Source: Limimaricola sp.
Lineage (GTDB): Bacteria > Pseudomonadota > Alphaproteobacteria > Rhodobacterales > Rhodobacteraceae
Reading direction: 5' to 3'
Length of the DNA stretch: 64,000 nucleotides
Assembly: GCF_016125575.1 (NCBI RefSeq)
Contig: NZ_WGLM01000002.1
Location: 558,001-622,000 of the forward strand
Both the position numbers and the translations under genes were made by a program. The notes beneath the pieces are model-generated. The model did not search any database. It had not been told where the DNA came from and saw only the letters and a list, made by a program, of their open reading frames with translations. Positions 39,394 to 47,775 of this stretch are shown here, piece by piece (within the stretch, counting starts at the first letter, position 1; each line of letters starts with the position of its first letter).

Positions 39394-39450
39394 TTGGCAT
39401 TTCGTCAAGAACCATCATGATGCCGAGGCAATTTGATGAAAAAACATCAA
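39394..39450 (+). promoter_or_regulatory. Promoter and operator of the LacI-type inositol regulator
   Basis: TTGGCA (39394-39399), a 16-base spacer and CATGAT (39416-39421) give a possible promoter. Just downstream, where it would block transcription, lies the perfect palindrome ttgatg-aaaaaa-catcaa (39433-39450). A ten-base palindrome catcatgatg (39413-39422) overlaps the -10 box. The TGATG/CATCA half-sites recur after the gene, so autorepression is likely. Confidence 0.65.
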
Positions 39451-39466
39451 GGACCTCAGGAGTATC

Positions 39467-40498
39467 ATGGCCGGACGTCCCACGATCAGCGATGTCGCCC
39501 GCGCGGCAGGCGTCAGCACTGCCACCGTCGACCGAGTGCTCAATGGGCGGGAGAACGTGCGCGAGGATACCACACGCAAAGTCTATGATGCGGCGCGCAA
39601 GATAGGTTACCACGCCGCGCCTCTGATTGCTCGGCGGCTGCAGCCCGACATGCCCGAGATGCGCTTCGGCTTCGTCATGCACAAGGAAAAGCAGGCCTTC
39701 TGGCAATCCTTCGCGCGCGAGATCGAACGCGCGGTCGCGCTGGCGCCCAACATCCGCGGGCGTGCGGTGATCGAGTTTGTCTCGTCGCAGTCGCCGGCTG
39801 ATTTCGCGCGGCTGATGCTGGGCATGCGCGGCCGCGTGGATGCGATTGCCGCCAGCGCCGTGACGCATCACGAAATTACCGATGTCGTGGCCCAGCTGAA
39901 GGCCGAGGGGATACCCACCTTCGCATTGCTTAACGACTACGCCCAAGGTGTTCGGCAGACCTATGTTGGCCTGAACAATGTAAAAGTTGGCCGGATCGCC
40001 GCGTCGATCATCGCGATGGCGGCGCATCGGCCGGGCAAGATCGGGGTGTTCGTGGGGGGCTATCGCTGGCACGGGCACGAGCTGCGGGAAACCGGATTTC
40101 GCAGCTATATCCGCGAATTCGCGCCGCAGTTCACGGTGCTTGATACGCTGGTCAACCTGGAAACGCGGCAACTGACCTACGAGGCGACGCTGGACCTGTT
40201 GCAGCGCCATCCGGACCTGCGCGGGATCTACTGCGCGGGCGGCGGCATGGAAGGCGCGATTGCCGCCATCCGCGAGGCGCGCGGGCCGGGCGAGGTGGCG
40301 CTGGTGGTCAACGAGGTGACGCCGGAATCGCGCGCGGCGCTCACAGACCGCTACGTTACGATGGTCATCGCCACCCCGCTGGAGACGCTCTGCCGCGAGT
40401 TGATGGGGCTGATGTCCGAGGCGGTGTTGAAGGGCGTCAGCGACGCCACGGGGCAACATTTCCTGCAACCGGTCCTAGTCTTGCCGGAATCCGTCTGA
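39467..40498 (+). CDS. LacI-family regulator of inositol catabolism
   Basis: This 343-residue protein has a LacI HTH and hinge at residues 5-60 (PTISDVARAAGVSTATVDRVLNGR) and a periplasmic-binding-protein-like sensor domain after it. The effector could be myo-inositol or an early intermediate. The gene precedes the inositol operon on the same strand, and matching palindromes flank it on both sides. An SD caggag lies before the ATG. The regulator family is certain; the inducer is inferred from the neighbours. Confidence 0.9.
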   Translation: MAGRPTISDVARAAGVSTATVDRVLNGRENVREDTTRKVYDAARKIGYHAAPLIARRLQPDMPEMRFGFVMHKEKQAFWQSFAREIERAVALAPNIRGRAVIEFVSSQSPADFARLMLGMRGRVDAIAASAVTHHEITDVVAQLKAEGIPTFALLNDYAQGVRQTYVGLNNVKVGRIAASIIAMAAHRPGKIGVFVGGYRWHGHELRETGFRSYIREFAPQFTVLDTLVNLETRQLTYEATLDLLQRHPDLRGIYCAGGGMEGAIAAIREARGPGEVALVVNEVTPESRAALTDRYVTMVIATPLETLCRELMGLMSEAVLKGVSDATGQHFLQPVLVLPESV

Positions 40499-40536
40499 TG
40501 ATGAAAAACCATCATCTTGTGATGTTCATTACATCA
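40497..40536 (+). promoter_or_regulatory. Tandem operators upstream of the inositol operon
   Basis: Two palindromes stand side by side: gatgatg-aaaaac-catcatc (40497-40516) and tgatgt-tcatt-acatca (40520-40536). Both share the TGATG...CATCA half-sites seen in front of the LacI gene. The first overlaps the LacI stop codon. About 125 bases of leader follow before the first operon gene. These are probable sites for the LacI-type repressor. Confidence 0.65.
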
Positions 40537-40629
40537 GTAATGAGGTAATCGGACCCGAATCGTATTGACGGGTTTGCTTCCAATTGCGCAGGCTTGCCTA
40601 GCAAAGTGGCAATTTGTGAAAGCCGCCAC

Positions 40630-40645
40630 GCCCCGAAAACGGGGC
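40630..40645 (+). promoter_or_regulatory. Leader hairpin ahead of the inositol operon
   Basis: A perfect six-base stem with an aaaa loop (gccccg-aaaa-cggggc) ends eight bases before the strong SD ggaggaa of the IolI-like gene. It could protect the mRNA 5' part or influence ribosome entry. No riboswitch class is recognisable. Confidence 0.35.
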
Positions 40646-40663
40646 TCTTGGGAGGAAGCCTGA

Positions 40664-41482
40664 ATGGTGCCAGCGGCACTCAACCACATGACAGTGGCGC
40701 GGATGAGCTATGCCGAGCTGGTGTTAACTGCCGCGACGCTGGGCTGTATCGGCATCGAGGTGCGCAACGATCTGCCGCAACCGCTATTCGACGGGATGGC
40801 GCCCGAGGCCGCGGGCGAGAGGGCGCGCGCCGCGGGTTTGCGCATCCTTGCCCTTGCCGAAGTCAAACGGTTCAACGACTGGTCTGCCGACAAGGCCGCC
40901 GAGGCTCGCGCGCTGATGCGGATCGCGGTGGCGAGCGGCGCCGAGGCGGTCAGCCTGATTCCGCGCAATGACAATCAGGGCATGGGGAATGGCGAACGGC
41001 AGGCCAAGCTGCGCATCGCGCTGCGCGAGCTGAAACCGATGCTGGAAGATCACGGGCTAGTGGGATTGGTGGAGCCGTTGGGCTTTGCCAGCTGCGCGCT
41101 GCGGTTCAAATCCGAAGCGGTCGAGGCCATCGAGGCGCTGGATGCGACAGGCCGGTTCCGGCTGGTCCACGATACGTTTCATCATCATCTTGCCGGCGGC
41201 GGGCCGCTATTTGCCGCCCATACCGGCATTATCCATGTCTCCGGGGTGACAGAACCCTCGATCTCGACCGCCGAGATGACGGATGCGCATCGCATGCTGG
41301 TCGACGGGGCCGACAGGCTGGGCAACGTGGCGCAGGTCCGTGCCTTGATTGATGCAGGTTATGCCGGGCCCGTCTCGTTCGAGGCATTCTCGCCCGAAGT
41401 TCATTCGCTTTCCGATCCGGCGACGGCGATCGCCGGGTCACTTGCTTTCATCCGTGACCAGGTCGCCAGGGCGGCGGCCTGA
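40664..41482 (+). CDS. Inosose isomerase-like TIM-barrel protein (IolI/IolE family)
   Basis: This 272-residue protein belongs to the xylose isomerase-like AP-endonuclease 2 barrel family. LNHMTVARMSYAELVLTAATLGCIGIEVRND at the N terminus, VEPLGF in the middle, HDTFHHHLAGGG and SFEAFSPEV near the end carry the expected metal-binding Glu, Asp and His residues. It is closest in appearance to 2-keto-myo-inositol isomerase (IolI). It heads the operon behind the LacI operators and has a strong SD. The isomerase role is inferred from family and context. Confidence 0.82.
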   Translation: MVPAALNHMTVARMSYAELVLTAATLGCIGIEVRNDLPQPLFDGMAPEAAGERARAAGLRILALAEVKRFNDWSADKAAEARALMRIAVASGAEAVSLIPRNDNQGMGNGERQAKLRIALRELKPMLEDHGLVGLVEPLGFASCALRFKSEAVEAIEALDATGRFRLVHDTFHHHLAGGGPLFAAHTGIIHVSGVTEPSISTAEMTDAHRMLVDGADRLGNVAQVRALIDAGYAGPVSFEAFSPEVHSLSDPATAIAGSLAFIRDQVARAAA

Positions 41483-41572
41483 ACACGGGCGAAAAGACGG
41501 GTCACCCGCGTATCGGGGACCCTCCGGCTGACGTTCCGGGTGCGCCGGACACCTGAATTGGGAGGAATACAA

Positions 41573-42514
41573 ATGAAAAAATTCGTAATGGCCGCCGGCT
41601 TCGCGATGCTGATGGGCACCACGGCCATGGCCCAGTCGATCGGCGTGACGATGGCGCGTTTCGACGACAACTTCCTGACCGTGCTGCGTAACGGGATCCA
41701 GGCGCAGGCCGACGCGCAGGGGCTGCAGGTGCAGATCGAGGATGCCAAGGACGACGTGTCCAAGCAGCTCGACCAGATCAACAACTTCATCGCCTCGGGT
41801 GTTGATGCGATCATCGTTAACCCGGTCGATACCTCGGCCACGCAAGCGATGACCGATGCCGCCGAGAAGGCCGGTGTGCCGCTGGTCTACGTCAACCGCC
41901 AGCCGATCAACCTTGACACGCTGCCCGACAACCAAGCCTTCGTCGCCTCAAACGAGGCCGATTCCGGCACGCTCGAGACCAAGGCGCTGTGCGCCAACTG
42001 GAAGGCCGAGGGCAAGTCCGAGGTCAACGTCTACGTGATGCAGGGCCAGCTGTCGAACCAGGCCGCCGTGATGCGGACCAAGGACGTGCATGACGTCATT
42101 AACGGCCCCGACTGTGGCGTGAAGGTCAACATCATCGACGAGCAGACCGCCAACTGGTCGCGCGACGAGGCCCAGACCCTGATGACCAACTGGTTGTCGA
42201 CGGGCAAGGCGTTTGACGGCGTGATCGCCAACAACGACGAGATGGCGATCGGCGCGATCCAGGCGATGAAGGCCGCCGGCATCGATATGAAGTCGGTGCA
42301 GGTGGGCGGCGTTGACGCCACCCAGGACGCGCTGGCAGCGATGCAGGCGGGCGATCTTGACGTGACCGTGTTCCAGAATGCGGCCGCCCAAGGTTCGGGC
42401 GCGCTGGATGCGGCGGTCAAACTGTCCAATGGCGAGGCCGTGGACAACGCCGTCTGGGTGCCGTTCGAACTGGTGACGCCGGACAACATGGCCAACTACA
42501 TGTCCAAGAACTAA
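41573..42514 (+). CDS. Periplasmic sugar/inositol-binding protein
   Basis: This 313-residue binding protein of the ribose/galactose type (Peripla_BP_4 fold) has a signal peptide ending at AMA before residue 21 (MKKFVMAAGFAMLMGTTAMA). The mature part contains SKQLDQINNFIASGVDAIIVNPVDTSA, VYVNRQP and IANNDEMAIGAIQAMKAAG, typical of the family. Its place in an inositol operon suggests a myo-inositol ligand. A 114-base gap with a strong hairpin follows, probably keeping its transcript level above that of the permease. Confidence 0.9.
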   Translation: MKKFVMAAGFAMLMGTTAMAQSIGVTMARFDDNFLTVLRNGIQAQADAQGLQVQIEDAKDDVSKQLDQINNFIASGVDAIIVNPVDTSATQAMTDAAEKAGVPLVYVNRQPINLDTLPDNQAFVASNEADSGTLETKALCANWKAEGKSEVNVYVMQGQLSNQAAVMRTKDVHDVINGPDCGVKVNIIDEQTANWSRDEAQTLMTNWLSTGKAFDGVIANNDEMAIGAIQAMKAAGIDMKSVQVGGVDATQDALAAMQAGDLDVTVFQNAAAQGSGALDAAVKLSNGEAVDNAVWVPFELVTPDNMANYMSKN

Positions 42515-42536
42515 GGCCGCCGGCCTGAAACCTCGT

Positions 42537-42561
42537 GGGGGGCGGCGACAAGTTGCCCCCC
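42537..42561 (+). promoter_or_regulatory. Hairpin after the binding-protein gene
   Basis: A perfect seven-base G/C stem (ggggggc pairing with gcccccc) with an eleven-base loop lies 23 bases after the stop of the binding-protein gene. No T-run follows. It is a likely partial terminator or RNA-end protector that sets a high binding-protein to permease ratio. Confidence 0.5.
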
Positions 42562-42628
42562 GCTTGCGCAGCCGGGACCACCCGCGTCGCGCGCCATTTT
42601 CGCTACGCATCCGGGGAGAGATCGCACA

Positions 42629-43756
42629 ATGGCAAGTCCGGCCCAAGGCGCGGGTAACCGCAAACCCGACTCCGCCCGGCGCAGTCGCGCGCCGGAGTGG
42701 AACGTGTTCCTCGCACTCGTGGTAATGGTCGTCGTGTTCGAGGTGCTCAACCGCCTCAACGGCACCTCGTTCCTGTTCAACATGCGTCACAACCTCGACG
42801 CCGTCTTCAACCAGCAGCGCATTGCCATCATCCTGCTGCAGGTCGCGGTGACGGGGATCATCGCGCTGGGCGTGACGCAGGTCATCATCATCGGCGGGAT
42901 CGACCTGAGCTCTGGCTCGGTGGTCGGCATGGTGGCGATGGTCACGATGAGTTTCGCGCAGACGCTGACCGTCAACGGCAATCCCAACCCCAAGGGGTAC
43001 TGGGACTATGAGACGATGAAGTACATGTACGATCTGCCGGTGATCGTGCCGATCGTCGTTTCGCTGGCGCTGGGCCTGGTCGCGGGGATGATCAACGGTG
43101 CGCTGATCGCCTACAACCGCATCCCGCCCTTCATTGCCACGCTGGGCATGATGGTGTCGGCGCGCGGCGTCTCGACATGGTACACCAATGGCGACCCGAT
43201 CTCGTTCCCCTCGGTCGCTTACGGGCAGTTGTCCAATGGTGATCTGCTGGGCCAGTTGACCTTTGGCCTGATCCATTGGGAGGGCCAGAACCCCGCGCTG
43301 ATCTTCGGCGCGCTGGCGGTCCTGTTTCACCTGATCATGACCTACACGCTTTACGGCAAGCATTCCTACGCCATCGGCTCGAACGAGGCAGCGGCGCGGA
43401 TGTCGGGGATCAACGTCAACCGTCACAAGGTAATGGTCTATGCCATCGCAGGCATGCTGGCGGGGGTCGCGGCGCTGCTTCTGACCTCGAAGAACCTGAC
43501 CGCGCAGTCCGGCATGGGCATGGGGTATGAACTCGATGCCATCGCCATGGCCGTTATCGGCGGCGTCAGCCTGTCGGGCGGGCGCGGTTCGATCGTCGGG
43601 ACCGTATTGGGCGCGCTGATCTTCTCGGTGATCATCTCGGGTTTCACCTCGATCCGACTTGGCGCCTACTATCAGGACATGGTCAAGGGCGTGATCATCG
43701 TGGGTGCAGTCGCACTCGACCAGTGGCGACAACGCCGCAGCGCGGACCGGATTTGA
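42629..43756 (+). CDS. ABC permease for inositol/sugar
   Basis: This 375-residue inner-membrane permease is of the RbsC/AraH type (BPD_transp_2). A charged N-terminal tail is followed by about ten hydrophobic segments. IIIGGIDLSSGSVVGMVAM, YNRIPPFIATLGMM, YAIGSNEAAARMSGI and the ending SLSGGRGSIVGTVLGALI are family landmarks. It is longer than RbsC (about 320) owing to a loop at about 110-140 (NGNPNPKGYWDYETMKYM). It sits between the binding protein and the ATPase, 11 bases from the latter. Confidence 0.9.
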   Translation: MASPAQGAGNRKPDSARRSRAPEWNVFLALVVMVVVFEVLNRLNGTSFLFNMRHNLDAVFNQQRIAIILLQVAVTGIIALGVTQVIIIGGIDLSSGSVVGMVAMVTMSFAQTLTVNGNPNPKGYWDYETMKYMYDLPVIVPIVVSLALGLVAGMINGALIAYNRIPPFIATLGMMVSARGVSTWYTNGDPISFPSVAYGQLSNGDLLGQLTFGLIHWEGQNPALIFGALAVLFHLIMTYTLYGKHSYAIGSNEAAARMSGINVNRHKVMVYAIAGMLAGVAALLLTSKNLTAQSGMGMGYELDAIAMAVIGGVSLSGGRGSIVGTVLGALIFSVIISGFTSIRLGAYYQDMVKGVIIVGAVALDQWRQRRSADRI

Positions 43757-43767
43757 GGAGGACGACG

Positions 43768-44538
43768 ATGAGCAACATCGTTCTGAAGACCGAAGGCCTG
43801 ACCAAGCACTACGGCGGCGTGCATGCGCTGGAGAATGCTGACTTCGAGCTTCTCGAGGGCGAGCACGTCGCCATCGTGGGCGACAACGGCGCGGGCAAGT
43901 CCACTTTCGTGCGACAGATCACCGGGGTGGAAACGCGCACCCGCGGAAAGATATCGTTCGACGGGCGGGAAGTGGAGTTTGCAGGGCCGCTGGATGCGCG
44001 CGAGGCGGGGATGGAATGCGTGTTCCAGAACCTTGCGCTTGCCGACGATCTCGACGTGCCCTCCAACCTTTTCCTCGGGCGCGAGAAGATCCGCTTCAAC
44101 CTTGGCCCGTTCTCGGTGCTGGACCGCCGCGCGATGCGGCAGGCGACCGAAGAGGGGCTGAAGCGCACCGGGGTGAAGATCCCCAACCTCGACAACCCGA
44201 TCCGCAACATGTCGGGCGGCCAGCGCCAATGCGTGGCGATCGCCCGGTCCGCGAGTTTCGCCCGGAAGCTGATCATCATGGACGAGCCGACAGCGGCGCT
44301 GGGGGTGCAGGAAACGGCGCAGGTCGAAGAGATCATTCGCACGCTGAAGGCGCAGAACATCCCGCTGATCCTGGTCAGCCACAACCTGCGGCAGGTCTTT
44401 GACCTTGTCGACCGGATCGTCGTGTTCCGGAGGGGCCACATCGTGGCCTCGCTGAAACGCGAAGAGACCGACGGCAATGACATCGTGTCCTACATCACCG
44501 GCGTGAAGACGCAGAACGAGGCGGCGGCCTACATCTGA
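43768..44538 (+). CDS. ABC ATPase, single-domain sugar type
   Basis: This 256-residue ATPase has Walker A VGDNGAGKST, Q-loop region CVFQNLALADDLDV, signature MSGGQRQCVAIARS, Walker B LIIMDEPTAALG and H-loop VSHNLRQVFDLVDRI. Most importers of the ribose class use a double-domain ATPase of about 500 residues; this is the single-domain kind known from fructose-type (FrcA) importers, so it probably acts as a homodimer. An SD aggagg lies upstream. A 222-base gap separates it from iolG. Confidence 0.9.
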   Translation: MSNIVLKTEGLTKHYGGVHALENADFELLEGEHVAIVGDNGAGKSTFVRQITGVETRTRGKISFDGREVEFAGPLDAREAGMECVFQNLALADDLDVPSNLFLGREKIRFNLGPFSVLDRRAMRQATEEGLKRTGVKIPNLDNPIRNMSGGQRQCVAIARSASFARKLIIMDEPTAALGVQETAQVEEIIRTLKAQNIPLILVSHNLRQVFDLVDRIVVFRRGHIVASLKREETDGNDIVSYITGVKTQNEAAAYI

Positions 44539-44720
44539 TGCATGCCGTCCACGAACACAGAGTCGCGGTCGTCCCCGACGGCGCGCACGGCCGTGGCCGG
44601 CCGCTGGCCGCCCGGCAGATGGGCAAGCCGGTCAGCGACATGCGGTCGGAGACCTCCGGCGTGATGACCGGCGCGGTTGTCGATTTCGATCAGAACAACG
44701 CCGGGGCATCTGGCGAATAA
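44538..44720 (+). CDS. Doubtful small ORF between ATPase gene and iolG
   Basis: This 60-codon frame starts in a TGATG overlap with the ATPase stop. The product is polar, with no membrane segment or recognisable motif. It occupies most of a 222-base gap that otherwise shows only an SD-like agagga before iolG. The stop-start overlap is the sole argument for it. It could equally be untranslated spacer. Confidence 0.2.
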   Translation: MHAVHEHRVAVVPDGAHGRGRPLAARQMGKPVSDMRSETSGVMTGAVVDFDQNNAGASGE

Positions 44721-44760
44721 CCACCAACGGCGGCCCCCGGGGCTGCGAAAAGAGGATGAG

Positions 44761-45765
44761 ATGACGGTCAAGTTCGGGCTTCTGGGGGCAGGGCGCATTG
44801 GCAAGGTGCACGCGCGCGCGATCACCGGCGATCCGGCGGCGCAACTGGTAGCCGTTACCGATGCGCTGCCCGCCGCGGCGCAGGCGCTGGCCGAAACCTA
44901 TGGCTGCGCGATCCGGACTACGGACGAAATCATGGATGCCGCCGACATCGACGCGGTGGTGATTTGCACGCCCACCGACACCCATGCCGATCTGATCGAG
45001 CGGGCGGTCCGCGCGGGCAAGGCGGTGTTCTGCGAAAAACCGATCGACCTCAGCATCGCCCGCGTGCAGGCCTGCCTGAATGTCGTGGCCGAGGCCAAGG
45101 GCACGCTGATGGTGGGCTTCAACCGCCGGTTCGATCCCGATTTCATGGCCGTAAAGGCCGCCATCGACGCCGGCCACGTCGGCAAGGTCGAGATGGTGAC
45201 GATCACCAGCCGCGATCCCGGCCCGCCGCCGGCCGATTACATCACCCGTTCGGGCGGCATCTTCCGCGATATGACGATCCACGACTTCGACATGGCGCGC
45301 TGGCTGCTGGGCGAGGAACCCGAAACCGTGCTGGCCGCCGCTTCTGTCCTGACCGACCCCGAGATCGGCCGCCTGGGCGACTACGACAGCGTCAACGTGA
45401 TCCTGCGCACCGCCAGCGGGCGGCAGGCGATCATCACCAATACGCGGCGCGCCAGTTACGGCTACGACCAGCGGATCGAGGTGCTGGGCGCCGAAGGCTC
45501 CGTCGCCGCCGAGAACATGCGCGAGGCCAATATCGAGATCGCCAACGCCAAGGGCTTCACCCGCCCGCCGCTCTTGAACTTCTTCATGACCCGCTACGTC
45601 GCCGCCTATGCCAATGAAATCGCCTCGTTCATCGCCGCGGTGACAGAGGGCGCGCCAACCCCCACGACAGGCGAGGATGGGCTGCGCGCGCTGGCGCTGG
45701 CCGAGGCGGCGCTGAAATCGGTGGCCGAGGGGCACGTGGTGAACGTGTCGGACGTGCTGGGCTGA
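44761..45765 (+). CDS. iolG: Inositol 2-dehydrogenase (Gfo/Idh/MocA family)
   Basis: This 334-residue NAD-dependent dehydrogenase oxidises myo-inositol to scyllo-inosose (2-keto-myo-inositol). It has Rossmann motif LLGAGRIGKVHA, the CEKPIDLS signature with the catalytic Lys, and DMTIHDFDMARWLLG with the catalytic Asp and His. The start at MTVKFGLLG follows SD agagga. Its stop overlaps the iolC ATG (TGATG). Family members also act on scyllo-inositol or related polyols; the operon supports inositol. Confidence 0.93.
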   Translation: MTVKFGLLGAGRIGKVHARAITGDPAAQLVAVTDALPAAAQALAETYGCAIRTTDEIMDAADIDAVVICTPTDTHADLIERAVRAGKAVFCEKPIDLSIARVQACLNVVAEAKGTLMVGFNRRFDPDFMAVKAAIDAGHVGKVEMVTITSRDPGPPPADYITRSGGIFRDMTIHDFDMARWLLGEEPETVLAAASVLTDPEIGRLGDYDSVNVILRTASGRQAIITNTRRASYGYDQRIEVLGAEGSVAAENMREANIEIANAKGFTRPPLLNFFMTRYVAAYANEIASFIAAVTEGAPTPTTGEDGLRALALAEAALKSVAEGHVVNVSDVLG

Positions 45766-47666
45766 TGAAACCGCTCGATGTCATCACCATCGGCCGGTCC
45801 TCGGTCGATCTTTACGGCACGCAGGTCGGCGGGCGGCTGGAGGACATGGGCTCTTTCGCCAAGTATGTCGGCGGCTCGCCCACCAACATGGCGACCGGCA
45901 CCGCGCGCCTCGGCCTGAAATCGGCGCTGATCACCCGCGTTGGCGACGAACACATGGGCCGCTTCCTGCGTGAGGAACTGGCGCGCGAAGGCGTCGACGT
46001 GCGCGGCGTGGTCACCGACCCCGAACGCCTGACCGCGCTGGTGATCCTCGGCATCCGCGACCAGGACCGCTTTCCGCTGATCTTCTACCGCGAGAATTGC
46101 GCCGACATGGCGCTCTGCGAAGACGATATCGATCCCGCCTTCATCGCCGAGGCGCGCGCGGTGGTGGCGACCGGCACCCATCTCAGCCATCCGCGCACGG
46201 AGGCCGCGGTGCTCAAGGCGCTGCGGCTGGCGCGCGAAAGCGGCGCGCAGACCGCGCTCGACATCGACTATCGCCCCAACCTCTGGGGGCTGGCGGGCCA
46301 TGGCGCGGGCGAAAGCCGGTTCATCGAAAGTGCCGCTGTCACGGCGAAGTTGCAGGCGCACCTGCCGCTGTTCGACCTGATCGTCGGCACCGAGGAAGAG
46401 TTCCACATCGCCGGCGGCACGACCGACACCATCGCCGCGCTGCGCGCGGTGCGCGCGCTGACCGCCGCCACGCTGGTCTGCAAGCGCGGGCCGATGGGCG
46501 CCGCCGCCTTTACCGGCGCGATCCCCGACAGCCTCGACGACGGCGAAAGCGGCCCGGGCTTTCCCATCGAGGTTTTCAACGTGCTGGGCGCGGGCGACGG
46601 TTTCATGTCGGGGCTCCTGAAGGGCTGGCTCGATGGCGAGGACTGGCCCACCGCGCTGACCTATGCCAATGCCTGCGGCGCCTTCGCGGTCAGCCGCCAC
46701 GGCTGCACGCCCGCCTATCCCAGCTGGGAAGAGCTGCAGTTCTTCCTCAAGCGCGGCATCGTCCGGACCGACCTTCGGAACGACGCCGCGCTGGAGCAGG
46801 TCCACTGGTCCACCAACCGCCATGGCGATTGGTCCAACGCACGGATCTTCGCCTTCGACCACCGCGCGCAGATCGAGGCGATCGAAGGCTACACGCCTGC
46901 GAAAGGCGCGGCCTTCAAGGACCTCTGCCTGCGCACGGCGCTTCAGGTGCAGGATGGCCGCCCCGGCTACGGCATCCTCTGCGACAACCGGATCGGCCGG
47001 CGCGCGCTGCAGACTGCTGCGGAAACCGGCCTCTGGATCGGCCGGCCGGTCGAATGGCCCGGATCGCGCCCGCTGATGTGCGAGCCCGAGATCGGGCCCG
47101 ATTTCGGCGGCCTGTCGGAATGGCCGCTCTCCCATGTCGTCAAGGCGCTGTGCTTCTGCCACCCCGATGACGATGCCGCGACCTGGGCCGCGCAGGAGGA
47201 AACCGTGCTGCGGCTTTTCACCGCCGCGCGCCGCAACCGGCTGGAATTCCTTCTGGAAATCATTCCTTCCAAGGTTGGTCCCGTGGACGACCTGACCACC
47301 GCCACGATCATCCGCCGCTTCTACGATATCGGTGTCTTCCCCGACTGGTGGAAGCTTGAATCCCAGCCGACCGAGGCCGCGTGGAATGCCGCCGCCGCGG
47401 CGATTACCGAGAACGACGCGCATGTGCGCGGCATCCTCGTTCTCGGCCTTGATGCGCCCCGCGCCGCGCTCGATGCGGCCTTCGCTCATGCCGCGCGCCA
47501 GCCGCTGGTCAAGGGCTTTGCCGTGGGCCGCACGATCTTTGGCGCCCCCGCGCGCGACTGGTTCGCGGGCCGCATCGACGATGCCACGGCCGTGGCGCAG
47601 ATGGCCGAAACCTACGCCGCGCTCTGCGCCGCATGGGATCGCGCCCGGGACGGGGCCGGCAGATGA
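45765..47666 (+). CDS. iolC: 5-dehydro-2-deoxygluconokinase fused to DUF2090 domain
   Basis: This 633-residue two-domain protein has, at about 1-325, a PfkB kinase (VGGSPTNMATGTARLGL and NVLGAGDGFMSGLLKGWLDG with catalytic Asp) that phosphorylates 5-dehydro-2-deoxy-D-gluconate. About 335-633 is a DUF2090 barrel (IFAFDHRAQIEAIEG, LEIIPSKVGP), which resembles class II-type aldolases and may do the following IolJ-type cleavage. The fusion is common in proteobacteria. It starts within the iolG stop. Repeat module B follows. Confidence 0.93.
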   Translation: MKPLDVITIGRSSVDLYGTQVGGRLEDMGSFAKYVGGSPTNMATGTARLGLKSALITRVGDEHMGRFLREELAREGVDVRGVVTDPERLTALVILGIRDQDRFPLIFYRENCADMALCEDDIDPAFIAEARAVVATGTHLSHPRTEAAVLKALRLARESGAQTALDIDYRPNLWGLAGHGAGESRFIESAAVTAKLQAHLPLFDLIVGTEEEFHIAGGTTDTIAALRAVRALTAATLVCKRGPMGAAAFTGAIPDSLDDGESGPGFPIEVFNVLGAGDGFMSGLLKGWLDGEDWPTALTYANACGAFAVSRHGCTPAYPSWEELQFFLKRGIVRTDLRNDAALEQVHWSTNRHGDWSNARIFAFDHRAQIEAIEGYTPAKGAAFKDLCLRTALQVQDGRPGYGILCDNRIGRRALQTAAETGLWIGRPVEWPGSRPLMCEPEIGPDFGGLSEWPLSHVVKALCFCHPDDDAATWAAQEETVLRLFTAARRNRLEFLLEIIPSKVGPVDDLTTATIIRRFYDIGVFPDWWKLESQPTEAAWNAAAAAITENDAHVRGILVLGLDAPRAALDAAFAHAARQPLVKGFAVGRTIFGAPARDWFAGRIDDATAVAQMAETYAALCAAWDRARDGAGR

Positions 47667-47685
47667 GCCATCCCCCCCAAACCCC

Positions 47686-47744
47686 CTTCTTCTGGCCCCA
47701 AATACTCTCGGGGGGAGGCGAAGCCGGGGGGCAGACAGCCCCCC
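47686..47744 (+). repeat. Intergenic repeat module, copy B
   Basis: The core starting cttcttctggccccaaatac (to 47719) is identical over 34 bases to copy A. A six-base spacer and the same perfect hairpin (gggggg-c-agaca-g-cccccc, 47726-47744) follow. Here it lies inside the inositol operon between iolC and iolD, so if it terminates transcription it must be partial, unless iolD has its own promoter. Confidence 0.7.
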
Positions 47745-47775
47745 TCCGCCGCCCATCCCGTCACGGAGGTTTCCA

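Noticed and set aside
40537-40663. Possible riboswitch in the 125-base leader of the inositol operon
   Set aside because: Only one small hairpin is evident and no conserved aptamer pattern is recognisable.
44529-44825. 98-codon open frame on the minus strand between the ATPase gene and iolG
   Set aside because: It overlaps the iolG start in antisense, lacks an SD and has no protein-like features.
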